From assembly GCA_027422505.1 (NCBI GenBank), contig JAPQWV010000017.1, positions 19,841,501 through 19,905,500 on the forward strand: a stretch of 64,000 nt of DNA, given 5' to 3'. The DNA is from Craterostigma plantagineum (Eukaryota > Streptophyta > Magnoliopsida > Lamiales > Linderniaceae). Below, one piece after another: positions 21,566-33,161 of this stretch. Both the position numbers and the translations under genes were made by a program. Each line of letters begins with the position of its first letter. Position 1 is the first letter of the stretch. The notes beneath the pieces are model-generated. The model was not told the DNA's origin. It was given only the letters and a program-made list of their open reading frames with translations, and did no database searches.

Positions 21566-23494
21566 TTAAAATATCATCCCTGTATTCATTTCAGGGTTTT
21601 CTGATTTGTGCACTAGAAATCTATATGCACTACTGTTATTAGCATATCCAATGAAAATGCAATCAACAGTCTTGGATCCTATCCTAACCTGTTTAGGTTT
21701 AGGTACTTCGACCTTTGCTAGGCACCCCCACACTTTCAGGTAATTGTAGGACGGAGCCCTACCTTTCCATAGTTCGTATTGAGTCTTTTCTTTCTTTTTG
21801 TGTGGCACCATATTCAGAATGCGATTTGTCGAGAGGATTGCTTCCCCCCACAAGTTCTGAGGTTGCCCAGAACTGATCAACATAGCATTCATCATCTCCT
21901 TAAGAGACCTATTTTTGCGTTCAGCAACGCCGTTTGACTGAGGTGAATAAGGCGCAGTTGTTTGATGAATAATGCCGTGCTCTTGGCAAAATTCTTCGAA
22001 CGGCGCCACGTATTCTCCTCCTCTATCACTTCGAATTATTTTTATTCGTGAGTTTAGTTGATTCTCAACTTCACTCTTATATCTTGTGAAGGCATCAAGA
22101 GCCTCGTCCTTGCCACTTAACAGATATACGTAGCAGAATCTCGTGCAATCGTCAATGAAAGTAATAAAATACTTCTTTCCACATCTAGTCTGCACGAACT
22201 TCAGATCACATATATCAGTATGGATCAATTCTAGAGGCGCACTACTTCTCTCAACAGAGAAGAACGGTGCCTTGGCCATTTTTGCCTCGACACAGACTTC
22301 ACATTTTTGTTGTGAGTCGACTTCCATTTGTGGAAGCAGGTTTAAACTTATTAATTTTTTTATTTTATTTAAACCCACATGTCCTAATCTATGATGCCAT
22401 AAATTGGAACACTCAACCAAGTAAGATGAACTTTCTTTATTATTATCAGCGAGCTTAATCTCGCGGATTACAGGCATTACATTCATCTTAAAGAGCCCCT
22501 TCTCGAGGTAGCCCTTTCCTACGAAATGACCGTTTTTTGTCAGTACATATTTGTCGCTTTCAAACACCTGCCTAAATCCGGCTTTGCTCAACAGGGAGCC
22601 GGACACGAAGTTCTTGCGGATGTCTGGCACATGCAGCACGTCCACAAGAGTGAGTTCCTTGCCCGAGGTCATCTTCGGCACTACCCTCCCTAATCCGACG
22701 ATGTCAGAGGTGGCTGCGTTGCCCATAAACAGCTTCCTGCCTGAGATAGGGATGTAGGTTGAAAACATCTCCTTATCAGAGAAGATGTGGCGAGTCGCTC
22801 CAGAGTCGATATACCACGACCTAGGATTGTCTACCACGTTGGCCTCGTATACGACGGCGGCTAGGTCCATCTCTGTCAGATCTGTCCCCAGCTTGGCCTC
22901 GGTAAGGTGAGCTTGGCTCTTTTTGCTCTTTTTCTTCAGTCGATAGTCCTTAGCCATATGCCCAGGTTTGTCGCAGTTGTAGCAGTTGCCCCTAATTTTA
23001 TTCGGCTTCTGCTGCGTCGTATTGGGCCTCTTGCACTTTTTGCCCGTGCTAGACTCGGCCAGGTTCGCACGTACCTCGACACTACCCCTTTTGTTCTTGG
23101 CCTCGATCCTTCGATTATCTTCTTCTATTCGAAGCCTCACGATCAGGTCCTCAAGCCCCATTTCCTTTCGCTTGTGCTTGAGGTAGTTCTTGAAGTCCTT
23201 CCACAGGGGCGGCAGCTTCTCTATTATAACAGCTACCTGGAAGGATTCGCTGATTTGCATATTCTCCGCGTGTATATCGTGGATTATCAACTGCAGATCA
23301 CGGACCTGGTCCAACACTGGTTTGGAGTCGGTCATCTTATAGTCAAAAAGCCTACCGACAATGAATTTCTTCAGTCCGGCGTCATCGGTTTTGTACTTTT
23401 TGTCCAACGAGTCCCACAACTCTTTAGCAGTCTTAGCGATCGCGTAGACGTTGTATAGGGAGTCGTCCAAGGCGTTCAAAATATAATACGACAC
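21566..23494 (-). pseudogene. Copia C gag C-terminus, protease and integrase
   Basis: A 642-codon frame in N to C order: gag body ([20 protein letters not shown]), a zinc knuckle [14 protein letters not shown] in which the last Cys is Tyr, the protease site [13 protein letters not shown], the pre-integrase block [15 protein letters not shown], the integrase HHCC region ([18 protein letters not shown] ... CEVCVEAK) and the integrase core ([49 protein letters not shown]). It is joined to the gag start across a one-base deletion at about 23486. The altered knuckle would weaken RNA binding. Confidence 0.88.
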
Positions 23495-23754
23495 ATGAAA
23501 TCATTATGATTCCACGTGTCCAACGCCGCCTGTTGTTGTCCGTCCACTTCGAGTGCGTCGTCGTCAGCGGCGCCGTCGGCGTTCACCTGGGGCGGGAGCT
23601 CTTTCAGAAAGCGCACCAGGTTCAGGGTCGTGAGATAAAACAGCATCTTCTGTTGCCATCTCTTGAAATCGGCTCCGTTGAATTTCGCCGGCCTTTCGGC
23701 GTGGTTGCTACCCGTCAGCGGTACGGCGGTGGGAATATTCGCTATTGTCGCCAT
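23476..23754 (-). pseudogene. Copia C gag N-terminus
   Basis: Starts at ATG 23754, only 27 nt inside the 5' LTR. It contains [20 protein letters not shown], the same signature as Copia B. The frame is lost at about 23486 by one missing A compared with the matching place in element B (CGTAATTAT versus CGTATTAT). Confidence 0.85.
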
Positions 23755-23781
23755 CGATCAGACGGAATAACGTCTTACGAT

Positions 23782-24622
23782 TGTTGGTTCCGGTGTTGGG
23801 TGTCTGGTCGGTGGCGCTCGTAAACTCGGATAGAGTTTCGGCTTACTACGTCGAAGTCGAGGCACGTACGTCGTACGCTTTCCGTAAGACGTTATTGCCC
23901 CGTATTTCAGTGCCTCGGGTTGTCGCAACACGTCCCGAAGATACAACGACTTCAGGAATTTCGAAACGTCGCACACCGTAACGAAATTATCGGGCGAATC
24001 TACTAAAGACTCGAGCCTTTCTTGCTTTATACTAATAAGGGAGATGCTGTCAACTTATTCTAAAAAGCTGGGAGTGAATTGAATGAATTTCTATTCTGCC
24101 AGGAGACCTATTTATACTGTCTGAAAAGCTGCAGGGGTCAATTCGCGAAAAGTCATAACTTTTCATTTTGACCTCCTTTGACTGGGCCGAATTGCAAATA
24201 GACACAACCTTTGGCCGGGGGTCAATCTGGGTAGTCACAACTCTCGGACTGATACCCAATACCCTTTCAATCAGCCACATCACCATGCCCAGTCAGCGCC
24301 AGATCAGCGCCACGTCAGTCCACGTCAGTCCGCGTGTCAGTGACACGTCATCAGCCGCCACGTCATCAAATTATTTTTTTCGTTTTTCTTTTTATGTTTA
24401 ATTGGGCCGGCTTTACCAATTAATTTCTCATTCACCCGGTATCGGTTTTGAGCAAATTAATATTCGTTAGATTCGTCTCGAAACGTAGATTCGTAATCTT
24501 TCAACGATTTCTCGTTTCGACGACCAACGTCTTCTCGATTTAATAAAATCGTTTCATCTATTCTCTTAGTGGGCCAATTACCCACACTTGGGCCCAAGGC
24601 CCATTGGGCTTAAAACCCAACA
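23782..24622 (-). repeat. 5' LTR of Copia C
   Basis: 841 bp with the same ends as the left copy, followed on the right by AAAAC. It carries the same TGACGT-rich block (24309-24367). Confidence 0.9.
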
Positions 24623-24627
24623 AAAAC

Positions 24628-26076
24628 ATTCTATTTGGGTCCCTAATCAATGAAGATCCGTTTTTCTTCCAGTAAAAAACAGATATGTGTAGGAACATAC
24701 GAAGTCTTTTTGCTTAAAAACAAGAATTAAGGATGTCAAAACAATGGATATTTATGTTAGATATTTCAATATTCCTATCACTGATTTATTGAAACATAAG
24801 TTGAATTCATTCGATGTGGGATATAAGAGAAATCTTGACATGAGCCCTCACGTGTGGCATGACTGAAAGGCCTAACACGTAAACATATGAATTGGTGACG
24901 CGGAGTGACATCGCACGCAGATCGAACTCACTATGATTAGAAATCGAGGGCTTCAATCCAAACTAATCTTTGCCTCTTTGAGATATTAATTGAGTTGCAT
25001 GAATTAGATATAGAATAGAAATCTCAAACCTTCTGTTGCCGAGACATACAACGCTAAATTGACTTATGAAATGATGCTATTTATATGGCCTATTAATTGT
25101 GAAAAATTTTGAGCAAAAAGTCGTGCTTTGTATATTACAAATTCACCGTTTTCAATTTTCTTTAAGATGAAAATCCTTTTATATCCAACGAGCTTGAGTT
25201 GAACAACCATGAAGGAAGCTCTTAACTGTTCAAAAGCTCGTGAGCTTTTATGTTTTATTGTTTTAAAATATATTTAAAACATCGAGCTTGAGCTGCTTTA
25301 ATTGTTACGATATATTTTAAATCTAATTTTACTATTTTAAGATACAGTTAAAATGTCGAGTAACGAACGCATTGGTGGAGCTTGGGCTCCAAGATATAAA
25401 TTCGTCAATTAAAAATGTACTTAGACGAATAATATAATGCTAAAGAAAAAAAAAATCTTTTTGATAATAAAATTATAAAATAAATGCTAATTTTAAAATT
25501 TTATCGGTGTATGGGGAAAAAATAATGCTAACCACGTAATTGTAATTGTGTGAAGCAACAACATATTACTATAATTCATATAATAATTTACAGTAATATT
25601 TCGCGTTGCCTCCCCTACTCTCTCTCACACACACATGTATATATATTTGAAATTGAGACATTTGTTTCAACACTAATAGATAATAATATACTAATGTTAA
25701 GAATAATAAAAAAATTTATATTTGTGATAGTACTTTGCAATTCCCATGCCACGATGTTGTCCTATCATATAAGGGAAATATCTAAATAAGAAAATTATAT
25801 TATAATAATATTGATATAGATATATCATAATGTGCATTGAATATGAAAGTCATATCATTAAATAACCAAGTTGAAAAAGTTTTGAACTTATACTTCCAAT
25901 ATTTTCAAACTCTCAAATGTATCTAGTCAAAGTTACGTCTTATATCACTAATTACGTTAACAGAATTCAATAATTAGTAACATTCAACACATAAAAACTC
26001 TACTTTCCCTCCTCACCACATACTAAGAACCCCCTTGATTTGCTTCTCATCTCATCTGGTTTCATCAATGAAGCTA

Positions 26077-26127
<51 letters not shown>

Positions 26128-26275
26128 ATATACATATATCATATGTAATATATATATATATAATAATATACATATATCATATGTAATATTGATTTGACTT
26201 GACCAAGACAACTTATAACTAATGAGAAAAAACCTTGACAAGAGTACAACAAACCACCGTCGTCGCCGTTCAAGC
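24628..26275. other. intergenic region upstream of the STP pseudogene
   Basis: AT-rich and without credible coding sequence. It includes a (TA)n tract at about 26080-26125 and a short imperfect duplication around ATATACATATATCATATGTAA (about 26125-26190). It would have been the promoter of the STP copy. Confidence 0.4.
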
Positions 26276-28010
26276 ATGGCTTCTCCTCCTCTCCCCATTG
26301 ACGTAGAGAAACCGCAGGCCAACGTCATCGACCACGACGACAACGTCCCCCACCCATCTGATTTGATGGCGTACGTCGATGGGTGGTCATCTTTGGCTAT
26401 GACATTGGGATTTTAGGTAGGGTAGCCCCTATTTCATCGGTTTTGCAAATGATGATTACGTTCCTAATCAAAATGCGTATGATTTGGGATTTTGAAGGCG
26501 GTGTTACGTCGATGGACTCGTTCGATCTTCCTTCTGTCTCCAAACAACAGAAGGTTGATGCTTCGACGAATCAGTATTGCGAGTTTGACAGCGATACACT
26601 GATGTTGTTCATGTCATCCCTTTTTTACCTAGCTGTGTTGTGTTCTTCCATCGCTGCTTTGACAATTACGAGGATCTTTGGTCGGAAGCTTTCTATGTTG
26701 CTCGTTGGTGTGCTGCACAGTGCTGGGGTTGTGATCAACGCTTGGGCTAAGAACGTTGCGATGTTGATCATTGATCGTATTCTTGTGGGTTTTGGGATTG
26801 GTTTCGTCAGTAGGTATAAAAGCTCATACTAATAATCAATTACCCTTACTTTTTGTATAACTACATACTTTGTTTGTGATCTGGTTTTAACATTAGGTTG
26901 TTTTCATTTACAGTCGGTTCCATTGTATTTGTCGGAGATGGCTCCTTACAAGTATCGAGGCGCACTCAACATAGGCTTTAACATGTTCATAACCATTGGA
27001 ATTTTAGCAGCTAATGTCCTAAACTATGCCTTCTCTCATATCAAGGGCGGTTGGGCCTTGGCGGTGGGGTGGTCCCAGCCCCGATCATCACCATCGGCAA
27101 GTTAGTCCTACACGATACCCCCAACTCCATGATCAAGAGGGGCAGGAACGACGAGACATCCACGATGTCGACGACGAGTTCCATGACCTCCTCGCCGCCA
27201 GCGAGGCGTCTGGCAGGGTGGTGCACCCGTGGAGGAACCTCCTCCCGAGGAAGTATCCGCCCTCACCATGGTGGTGATGATCACATTCTTCCACCAGCTG
27301 AGGATCAACGTCGCCATGTACGCCGCCATCCTCTTCCGTAACATAGCGTTTGGCAGTAGGTCCTCGCAACTGTGGTCATCAGCGCAGAAGTTATGGCGAG
27401 CATTGTCTCCATATACGACATTGACAAGTGAGGCCAGAGTTTCTTGTTCTTATAGGGTGGCACCGAGATGTTCATCTGTCAGGTGGTCTCCAGTTTTAAT
27501 TTCTCGGGCGAGTTTTTTCTTGTTTTTTTACCATTGATTTATTTTTCTTTTCGTCGTTCCCGTGGCTATCTGCATAGGCGCCAAGTTGGGTCGATGGAAA
27601 CCCTAGTGAGTTGCTCAAGTGGTACGGGGTGGTGGTGGTGATGTTAGTATGCATCTACGTGGCGGGATATACCTCGTCGTGGGACCCACATGTTGATGCC
27701 GAGTGAGATCTTTCATATGCGGATCCGGTCGGCGGTGCAGCGCCGCGCGCGTGAGCATGATCATCAACTTCCTGGTGTTGCTGAAATTCATGGCCATGCT
27801 CTGCTACTTAAGTTTGGGTTGTTCTTTTTCTTTGGCTTCTTTGTGCTGGTAATGATCATCTTCGTCTACTTTTCTTGCCAGAAAGGAAGAATATTTCAAT
27901 CGAGGAGATGGGGATCGTGTGGAAGAATCAATGTTCTGGTCGAGGTTCATGACAGAGGTAGATTATCCGACCGGTGCTGGTGCTGTCCAGATGAGGAACA
28001 ACTAAAAGGT
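26276..28010 (+). pseudogene. STP-type monosaccharide/H+ symporter pseudogene
   Basis: This is a decayed member of the plant sugar transport protein (STP) family, major facilitator membrane proteins that import hexoses with protons. Recognisable pieces in order: [39 protein letters not shown], then [34 protein letters not shown], and C-terminal fragments resembling the final helices (LKFGLFFFFGFFVLVMIIFVY). Two introns sit where STP genes have them: about 26417-26498 (before GGVTSMDSF) and about 26815-26913. The frame shifts several times (before FGYDIGI, after HIKGGW, then repeatedly), and the cytoplasmic loop and helices 7-10 are badly damaged. It is not a working gene. Confidence 0.85.
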
Positions 28011-28130
28011 TTATAGAGGGGAAGCAGCGAGGCGAAATGTTTTATTTAATAGGTTGTTATTAAGTTTGAACCCTAGTGCCGTGTTTGGATGAAAATAAAT
28101 ATATTCCTATTTTGTTTGTCGCTATACCTA

Positions 28131-28723
28131 TGTTGTAAAACTCGCTAGCCGCTAGTCAGGCGCTCGAAGGGAGCATAGCGCCTAGGCGGTCTAGGCAGGG
28201 GCAGTTTCTAGGCAGAATTATACGGTATACGCGAGTTTCATTTTTTTCTCGTATCAAATATACTAACGCATTACCAAAGTAATAATAAATCAATATCCTA
28301 AAAATGCACCAAAATAATATTAATACTTAACGAAAAAAAATATTATTTCAGAATTACGTTTTAAAATTTTTTTAGAATTTAAACCCCAAAAAGTAACATT
28401 ATTGGACAAGATTTTTTTAAAAAATTACGAGTATTGAGCCCGTTTGTTACCAACAACAGGCCAAACCCAAAATTTTTATTTTTCAAAGTAAAAGGCCCAA
28501 CCCAAACCACGCATAAAGTTTTCACATTGCAGTTTTTCGTTGCCCCATGACATGAAAGAGATGGAAACGTTTCTATGTAACAGCATCTAAAGCACTAGAT
28601 TTCCCAGACCGCCCGATTAACCAGTTTTACCCATTAAGTGGCGCATAGGTCATTCAACATGGTGGCTGCCCGACTAACAGTTAGGTGCCAGCTAGGCGGC
28701 CGCTTAGGCCAATTTTTACAACA
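28131..28723. mobile_element. MITE-like element with TGTTGTAAAA ends
   Basis: About 593 bp whose ends are inverted: TGTTGTAAAA on the left and TTTTTACAACA on the right, followed inward by similar GC-rich GCTAG/GGCGGCC words (CTAGCCGCTAG; GGCGGCCGCTTAGG). The inside is AT-rich and non-coding. This resembles hAT-type MITEs, but I see no clean 8-bp duplication, so the class is a guess. Confidence 0.5.
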
Positions 28724-29417
28724 ATGCATTAAACTATAGCAATTAACGTTACATCATATTAACAATCGAATTTCCTCTCATTTCGAAACAAAATTCCCTC
28801 ACTCTCAAAAATTGGAAAGTTGTTTAAACAAAAAAAAAATTACTAGTTTCTCTATGGGTCCATTTTTTCTCTCCCTACTCTATCCAAAAACCCAATATCG
28901 TAACTTTTGTATCACTTTTATTTGCAAGGTATATCACTTTAAATCCTCGTCTTGATTTTTATTTATTTTTTAACTGTATGGTAGTGTGATTCCAGATCAT
29001 CTCGAACTGAAAAACTCATTCTCAATTCAAATGCAGTAATTATTCTCCAACCGTCAAACTCATTCTCAAATTAAAAAAAAAATATTCTCATAATATCCAC
29101 TTCGACAACAACTTTTACAATTTGTCAATTGTACCCATATATTTTATAATATTATAAAATAATATTACAAAATTATATTACATATAAATAAGGGAGAATT
29201 ACACATAATTACTTACAAGACAAACTTTATTTCAATTAACCCCCTGTAAGAAACCTATTTTTTGTTAAGGTCCGGTTGTAAATTTTTTTATCATTAAGGA
29301 CTAAATGGACAAAAATATCCGTACAATGATAATGACAATTTTAATTAAAATAAAAACAAAACAAAAACACAAGAAAAAATCGACATTCTGCTTTATTAAA
29401 TCACTTGGGGTGTTTTC
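28724..29417. other. intergenic; possible MULE-like terminal fragment
   Basis: AT-rich. At 29193-29330 a stretch (GGGAGAATTACACATAATTA onward, then reading like a terminal repeat) resembles the ends of plant MULE-type elements, but no inverted partner is found nearby. Confidence 0.3.
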
Positions 29418-29921
29418 TTGTGGAATATCTTATCTCATACGTTTTTGTTTTTTCCTACAACTTTGTTTTTTTTTTCCCTTAAATGTGACTTCAAGGTATT
29501 TCTTTATAAATTATATTACAGATGGCTGGCGTTCTTTACAGTTGAATATTTATACGATTCCGATAATTCTTCTGGAGAGCTAACACAATACAAAATTGCA
29601 GCTTTACCACAACAATGGAGTACCAAATCTGTTTGCGATGACCATAATCATCCAAACTATTTGCCATGCCGCATTATTGATCTAAATAATGACAACCTAA
29701 TACACAGACATGCTACCAAATCCTTAAGGGAGCACATCGATGACCTAACAAACAACAGTGATTACAAACTAGTTGCATCTTTAGTTCCACCTCTTTACGA
29801 TGAATTCCATCCGTATAAATACGTCCGTCCCTATTGTCGAGGGATAGTAAAAGGGATGTACGCTTTGTTGTCTATTTGCACGCAAATGATAGTTCATTGC
29901 AAGTTGAACGGCTATCTCTAA
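29418..29921 (+). other. unrecognised open frame, possible gene relic
   Basis: A 167-codon frame whose middle and C-terminal part (about from LFYDS-like residue 45 onward) is less AT-biased than its flanks and reads like real protein, with PLYDEFHPYKYVRPYCRGIV near residue 125. I do not recognise the family. A second frame at 30000-30215 may be another broken piece. No start context, introns or domains support a working gene. Confidence 0.25.
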
Positions 29922-30607
29922 GTCAGCACTTTAGATGTTAAAGACTATTGTGAAATTGCAATGTGGAATTCCGTCAAGCTAGACAACAAGCAATGAAGGA
30001 TGACTACAGACTTATCTATAATGCCATGGTCGAGTTGTTTGGAAAACTATTGGTGTCGTCTGATATGCACAATCTCTGCTGCATTGTATGTCGTCGAAAT
30101 AGCAGGAACGGAACTTTCTAAAATCATGTTATCTTATTTTGCTTGGGAAGTTACATCTGTAATCGTTTTATGTTTTGTTGTAGGTGGCCTACAAAGGAGA
30201 ATGAATGTCTCATAATAGAGCATTTGATGTTGTTGTTCCATCCAGAGAGAACCGCTCACATTCGAGAATATATGTGGAGGTGAAAGTAAATTATGACCAC
30301 TTCGTTCCCAATACACAACAACACTCATAAAACTTAAAGTTAAAACTGCTTAATGGCCGATGTCGTTCCTTGGTAAAAGCAAATATAAACCAGTGAACTC
30401 ATGTTTTTACGATGGGCTACTTGAAAAAAAAATCCATATAGGGGTGAGAGTGACATTTTGCTGTCAAGAAATTGGTGATTATCATAGAGATGATCATAGA
30501 GCTCACCACACTACAACAAGCGATTATCTGACCTTTTGTAGGAATTTGACGACTTGTTTTCCTGAAAAGTTTGAAGGTGTATAACTCAACTTTCTTCAAC
30601 TAGTACT
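29922..30607. other. intergenic region left of Copia D
   Basis: Contains scattered short frames (30000-30215, 30360-30584) with no recognisable domain. GTACT at 30603-30607 is the left target duplication of Copia D. Confidence 0.4.
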
Positions 30608-31143
30608 TGTTATTTTATTTTGTGAGATCGAATAAGGAGAGAAATAATTTCTTTATCTGATAACTCTCTGTTACATGCTCAACGCTCGCACAAGGCAGAA
30701 GGCACGCTATTTTTTTATTTTCTCTCCTCACTTTTCTCTTACACTCTCTCTATTACACGTACATTGGCTCACACCCCACTAACATATGTTTTCTTTTCTC
30801 TCCACTCACTCTCCTTTACATATCTTGGTACATGCAAATATATATAGTACAATCAGTAGAAAGGACAAACAAATAAATGCTCGGACTGCGCAACTTCTTC
30901 CTTGGTGTGCGTATCTTTAATGAGAAATTTTTCCTTGACTCTTTGCCAACAATATCATCACGCTTGCTGATATTTTCTTCCCTCTTGGTCTTACTTAGCT
31001 GCTATTGTGAGTATCATTCCTTTTCTATTTTCATAGTTGTTTTTTTCAAGAGATTTCCTCAGATATGCTGTATAGAATTGTCAATATTTCATACTGCTTT
31101 TTCCTTTTTGTTTTTATTGTCTTTGAATTGAGCTTATTCAACA
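30608..31143 (-). repeat. 3' LTR of Copia D
   Basis: 536 bp, TGTTATTTTA to TTATTCAACA. The internal 84-codon frame 30877-31131 is LTR sequence, repeated at 35428-35682, and not a gene. Confidence 0.95.
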
Positions 31144-32129
31144 AATTCCCCCCTTAAGCTCAATGTCTTCCGTTCTTTCATCCCAAGCATTTGTTTCAGA
31201 TTCTCGAACGTATTTGTTGGTAATGGCTTTGTGAAAATATCTGCAACTTGATCCGAACTTGCAACGTGTACCATCTTCACTGCTCCATTTTTTATGTGCT
31301 CCCGAATAAAATGGAACCGTGCATCGATATGCTTGCTTCTCTCGTGATGGACTGGATTTTTCGCCAATTCTATTGCTGACTTGTTATCGACTCGAATTTC
31401 GGTTGGCTCATCTTGTCTAAGATTCAATTCAAGCAATAAGTTTCTCAGCCAGATAGCGTGACAGACGCACCACGATGCTGCCACATATTCTGCTTCGCAG
31501 GTTGATAGAGTTACGATCGGTTGTTTCTTTGATAACCAGGTGAATGCCGTATTCCCGAGATAAAATACGTAGCCGCCAGTGCTTCTTCGATCATCAATAT
31601 CTCCGCACCAGTCGCTGTCAGAATATCCGAGTAATTTGCAGTCGCTCGCCTTTGGATAAAATAGTCCGAGCGGTTGTGTTCCTCGGATGTATCGTAAAAT
31701 CCTCTTGATCGCTTTTAGATGTGACTGCCTCGGATCTTCCATATAACGGCTAACGACACCAACACTATAAGCGATATCGGGTCTCGTACAGGTCAAGTAT
31801 CGCAGACTGCCCACGAGACTTCGATAATTTGTCGCATTCACTCCTTGTCCTCCCTCAAACTTGGACAATTTTGTTCCAAGTTCCATCGGTGTTGCTACCG
31901 GGTTGCTCTCCTCCATTTTATTTTTCTTTAATATAGCCTTCGCATACGCTTCTTGCGACACAAAAATTCCCGTGCTTCTTTGCTCGACTTCGAGACCGAG
32001 AAAATATTTCATCAGTCCCAAGTCCGTCATCTCGAATTCCTTCGTCATCACCTTTTTAAAGTCGTTGACTATCTTCTCGCTGCTCCCCATGAAAATGAGA
32101 TCATCGACATAAAGGGCGACGATGATCAT
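31134..32129 (-). pseudogene. Copia D reverse transcriptase C-terminus and RNase H
   Basis: Begins just before the RT catalytic motif (IIVALYVDDLIFMGSS at the very start). It continues through the RT thumb (VSRYMEDPRQSHLKAIKRIL) into RNase H (GYSDSDWCGDIDDRRSTGGY, TLSTCEAEYVAAS, NKSAIELAKNPVHHERSKHI) and ends with ADIFTKPLP near the C-terminus. It is separated from the upstream RT part by one frameshift in an A/T run near 32262. Confidence 0.9.
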
Positions 32130-32430
32130 TTCGTCTCCTTCTCTTTTGACGTAGAGAGCATGCTCGAACGGACATTGCTCGAACTTGTTCTTTTTGAAGT
32201 ATCCGTCGATCCGGGTGTTCCATGCTCGAGGCGCTTGCTTTAACCCGTAAAGCGCCTTTTTTTAATTTCAGCACTTTACCTTCTTCTCCCGATTTTGAAT
32301 ATCCCGAGGGCTGCTCCACGTAGACTTCTTCCTCGAGTTCCCCGTTCAGAAAAGCGGACTTCACGTCCATCTGGTAGATTGGCCAGTTGAGTTGTGCAGC
32401 TTGAGCCAGGAGCAAACGGATTGTCTCCAT
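32101..32430 (-). pseudogene. Copia D reverse transcriptase, middle segment
   Basis: Carries the RT block [20 protein letters not shown] and then KVLKLKK, after which one extra A in a run of A (about 32260) shifts the frame and the rest is nonsense. The first ATG (MET-I-R-L) is internal to the RT domain. Confidence 0.85.
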
Positions 32431-32462
32431 TCTTGCAACGGGAGCAAAAACTTCGTCGTAAT

Positions 32463-33161
32463 CTATCCTGCTTGTTGTCGATAGCCCTTCGCCACCAACC
32501 TCGCCTTGTAACGTTCAACTTTTCCTTGAGCATTCATCTTCTTCTTATAAACCCATTTGACTCCAATGGGTTTATGCCCGTTTGGCAACTCCACAAGTTT
32601 CCATGTGTCGTTCTTTTCGATCGCCTTTATTTCCTCGTCCATCGCCATTTTCCATTTCTTGTCTCTTATGGCTTCTTCGAAACTAATCTGTTCCGAGTCG
32701 GCCAGTAAGCAGACTAGGTGAACCTGTTCGGTTGATCGATACAGGTCCTGCATACTTCGCATCCTCGGCTGTCTTGGTTCGTCCTCCTCGTCATTTTCTT
32801 GAGGCGAAAGTGGAACAGGTATTGGTGCAACGTTCAGTGGTTCTTCAGTCGTTGTATTTTCTTCAACGTTCCAGCACCACGAGCTTTCTTCGTCTACCCG
32901 AACATCGCGACTTACTATCACCTTTTTATTTTCAGGGTCATAGAGCCGGTACGCCTTTGTCTTCTCATCATACCCAATAAACACGAGCTTTTTGCTTTTA
33001 TCGTCGAGCTTGGTTCTTCTTTGATCGGGCACATGCGCATACGCCACGCTTCCAAATATTTTGAAGTGCGCCACCGTCGGTTTTCGGCCGGTCCATTGCT
33101 TCCTGTGGCGTTTGATTCTTGAGGCTGTGATGTGGACATCGGTTCTGAATATATACGGCAC
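32463..33161 (-). pseudogene. Copia D integrase C-terminus and reverse transcriptase start
   Basis: Contains the integrase C-terminal block (GRKPTVAHFKIFGSVAYAHV and KLVFIGYDEKTKAYRLYDP), the acidic linker, and the RT N-terminal block ([34 protein letters not shown]). It ends at a stop produced by one missing base near 32470. Upstream it overlaps the gag-integrase frame because of one extra A near 33099. Confidence 0.88.

Larger units (their letters stand above)
18429..24622 (-). mobile_element. Copia element C, full structure
   Basis: A 6,194-bp element with TGTTGG...CCAACA LTRs (18429-19274 and 23782-24622) and a perfect AAAAC target duplication at 18424-18428 and 24623-24627. It reads on the minus strand: 5' LTR on the right, gag start at 23754, then protease, integrase, RT and RNase H, with a polypurine tract (ATGTGGGGGAT, 19275-19285) beside the left LTR. 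The LTRs are about 96 percent alike by eye, so it is moderately old. At least two frameshifts break the polyprotein. Confidence 0.92.
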
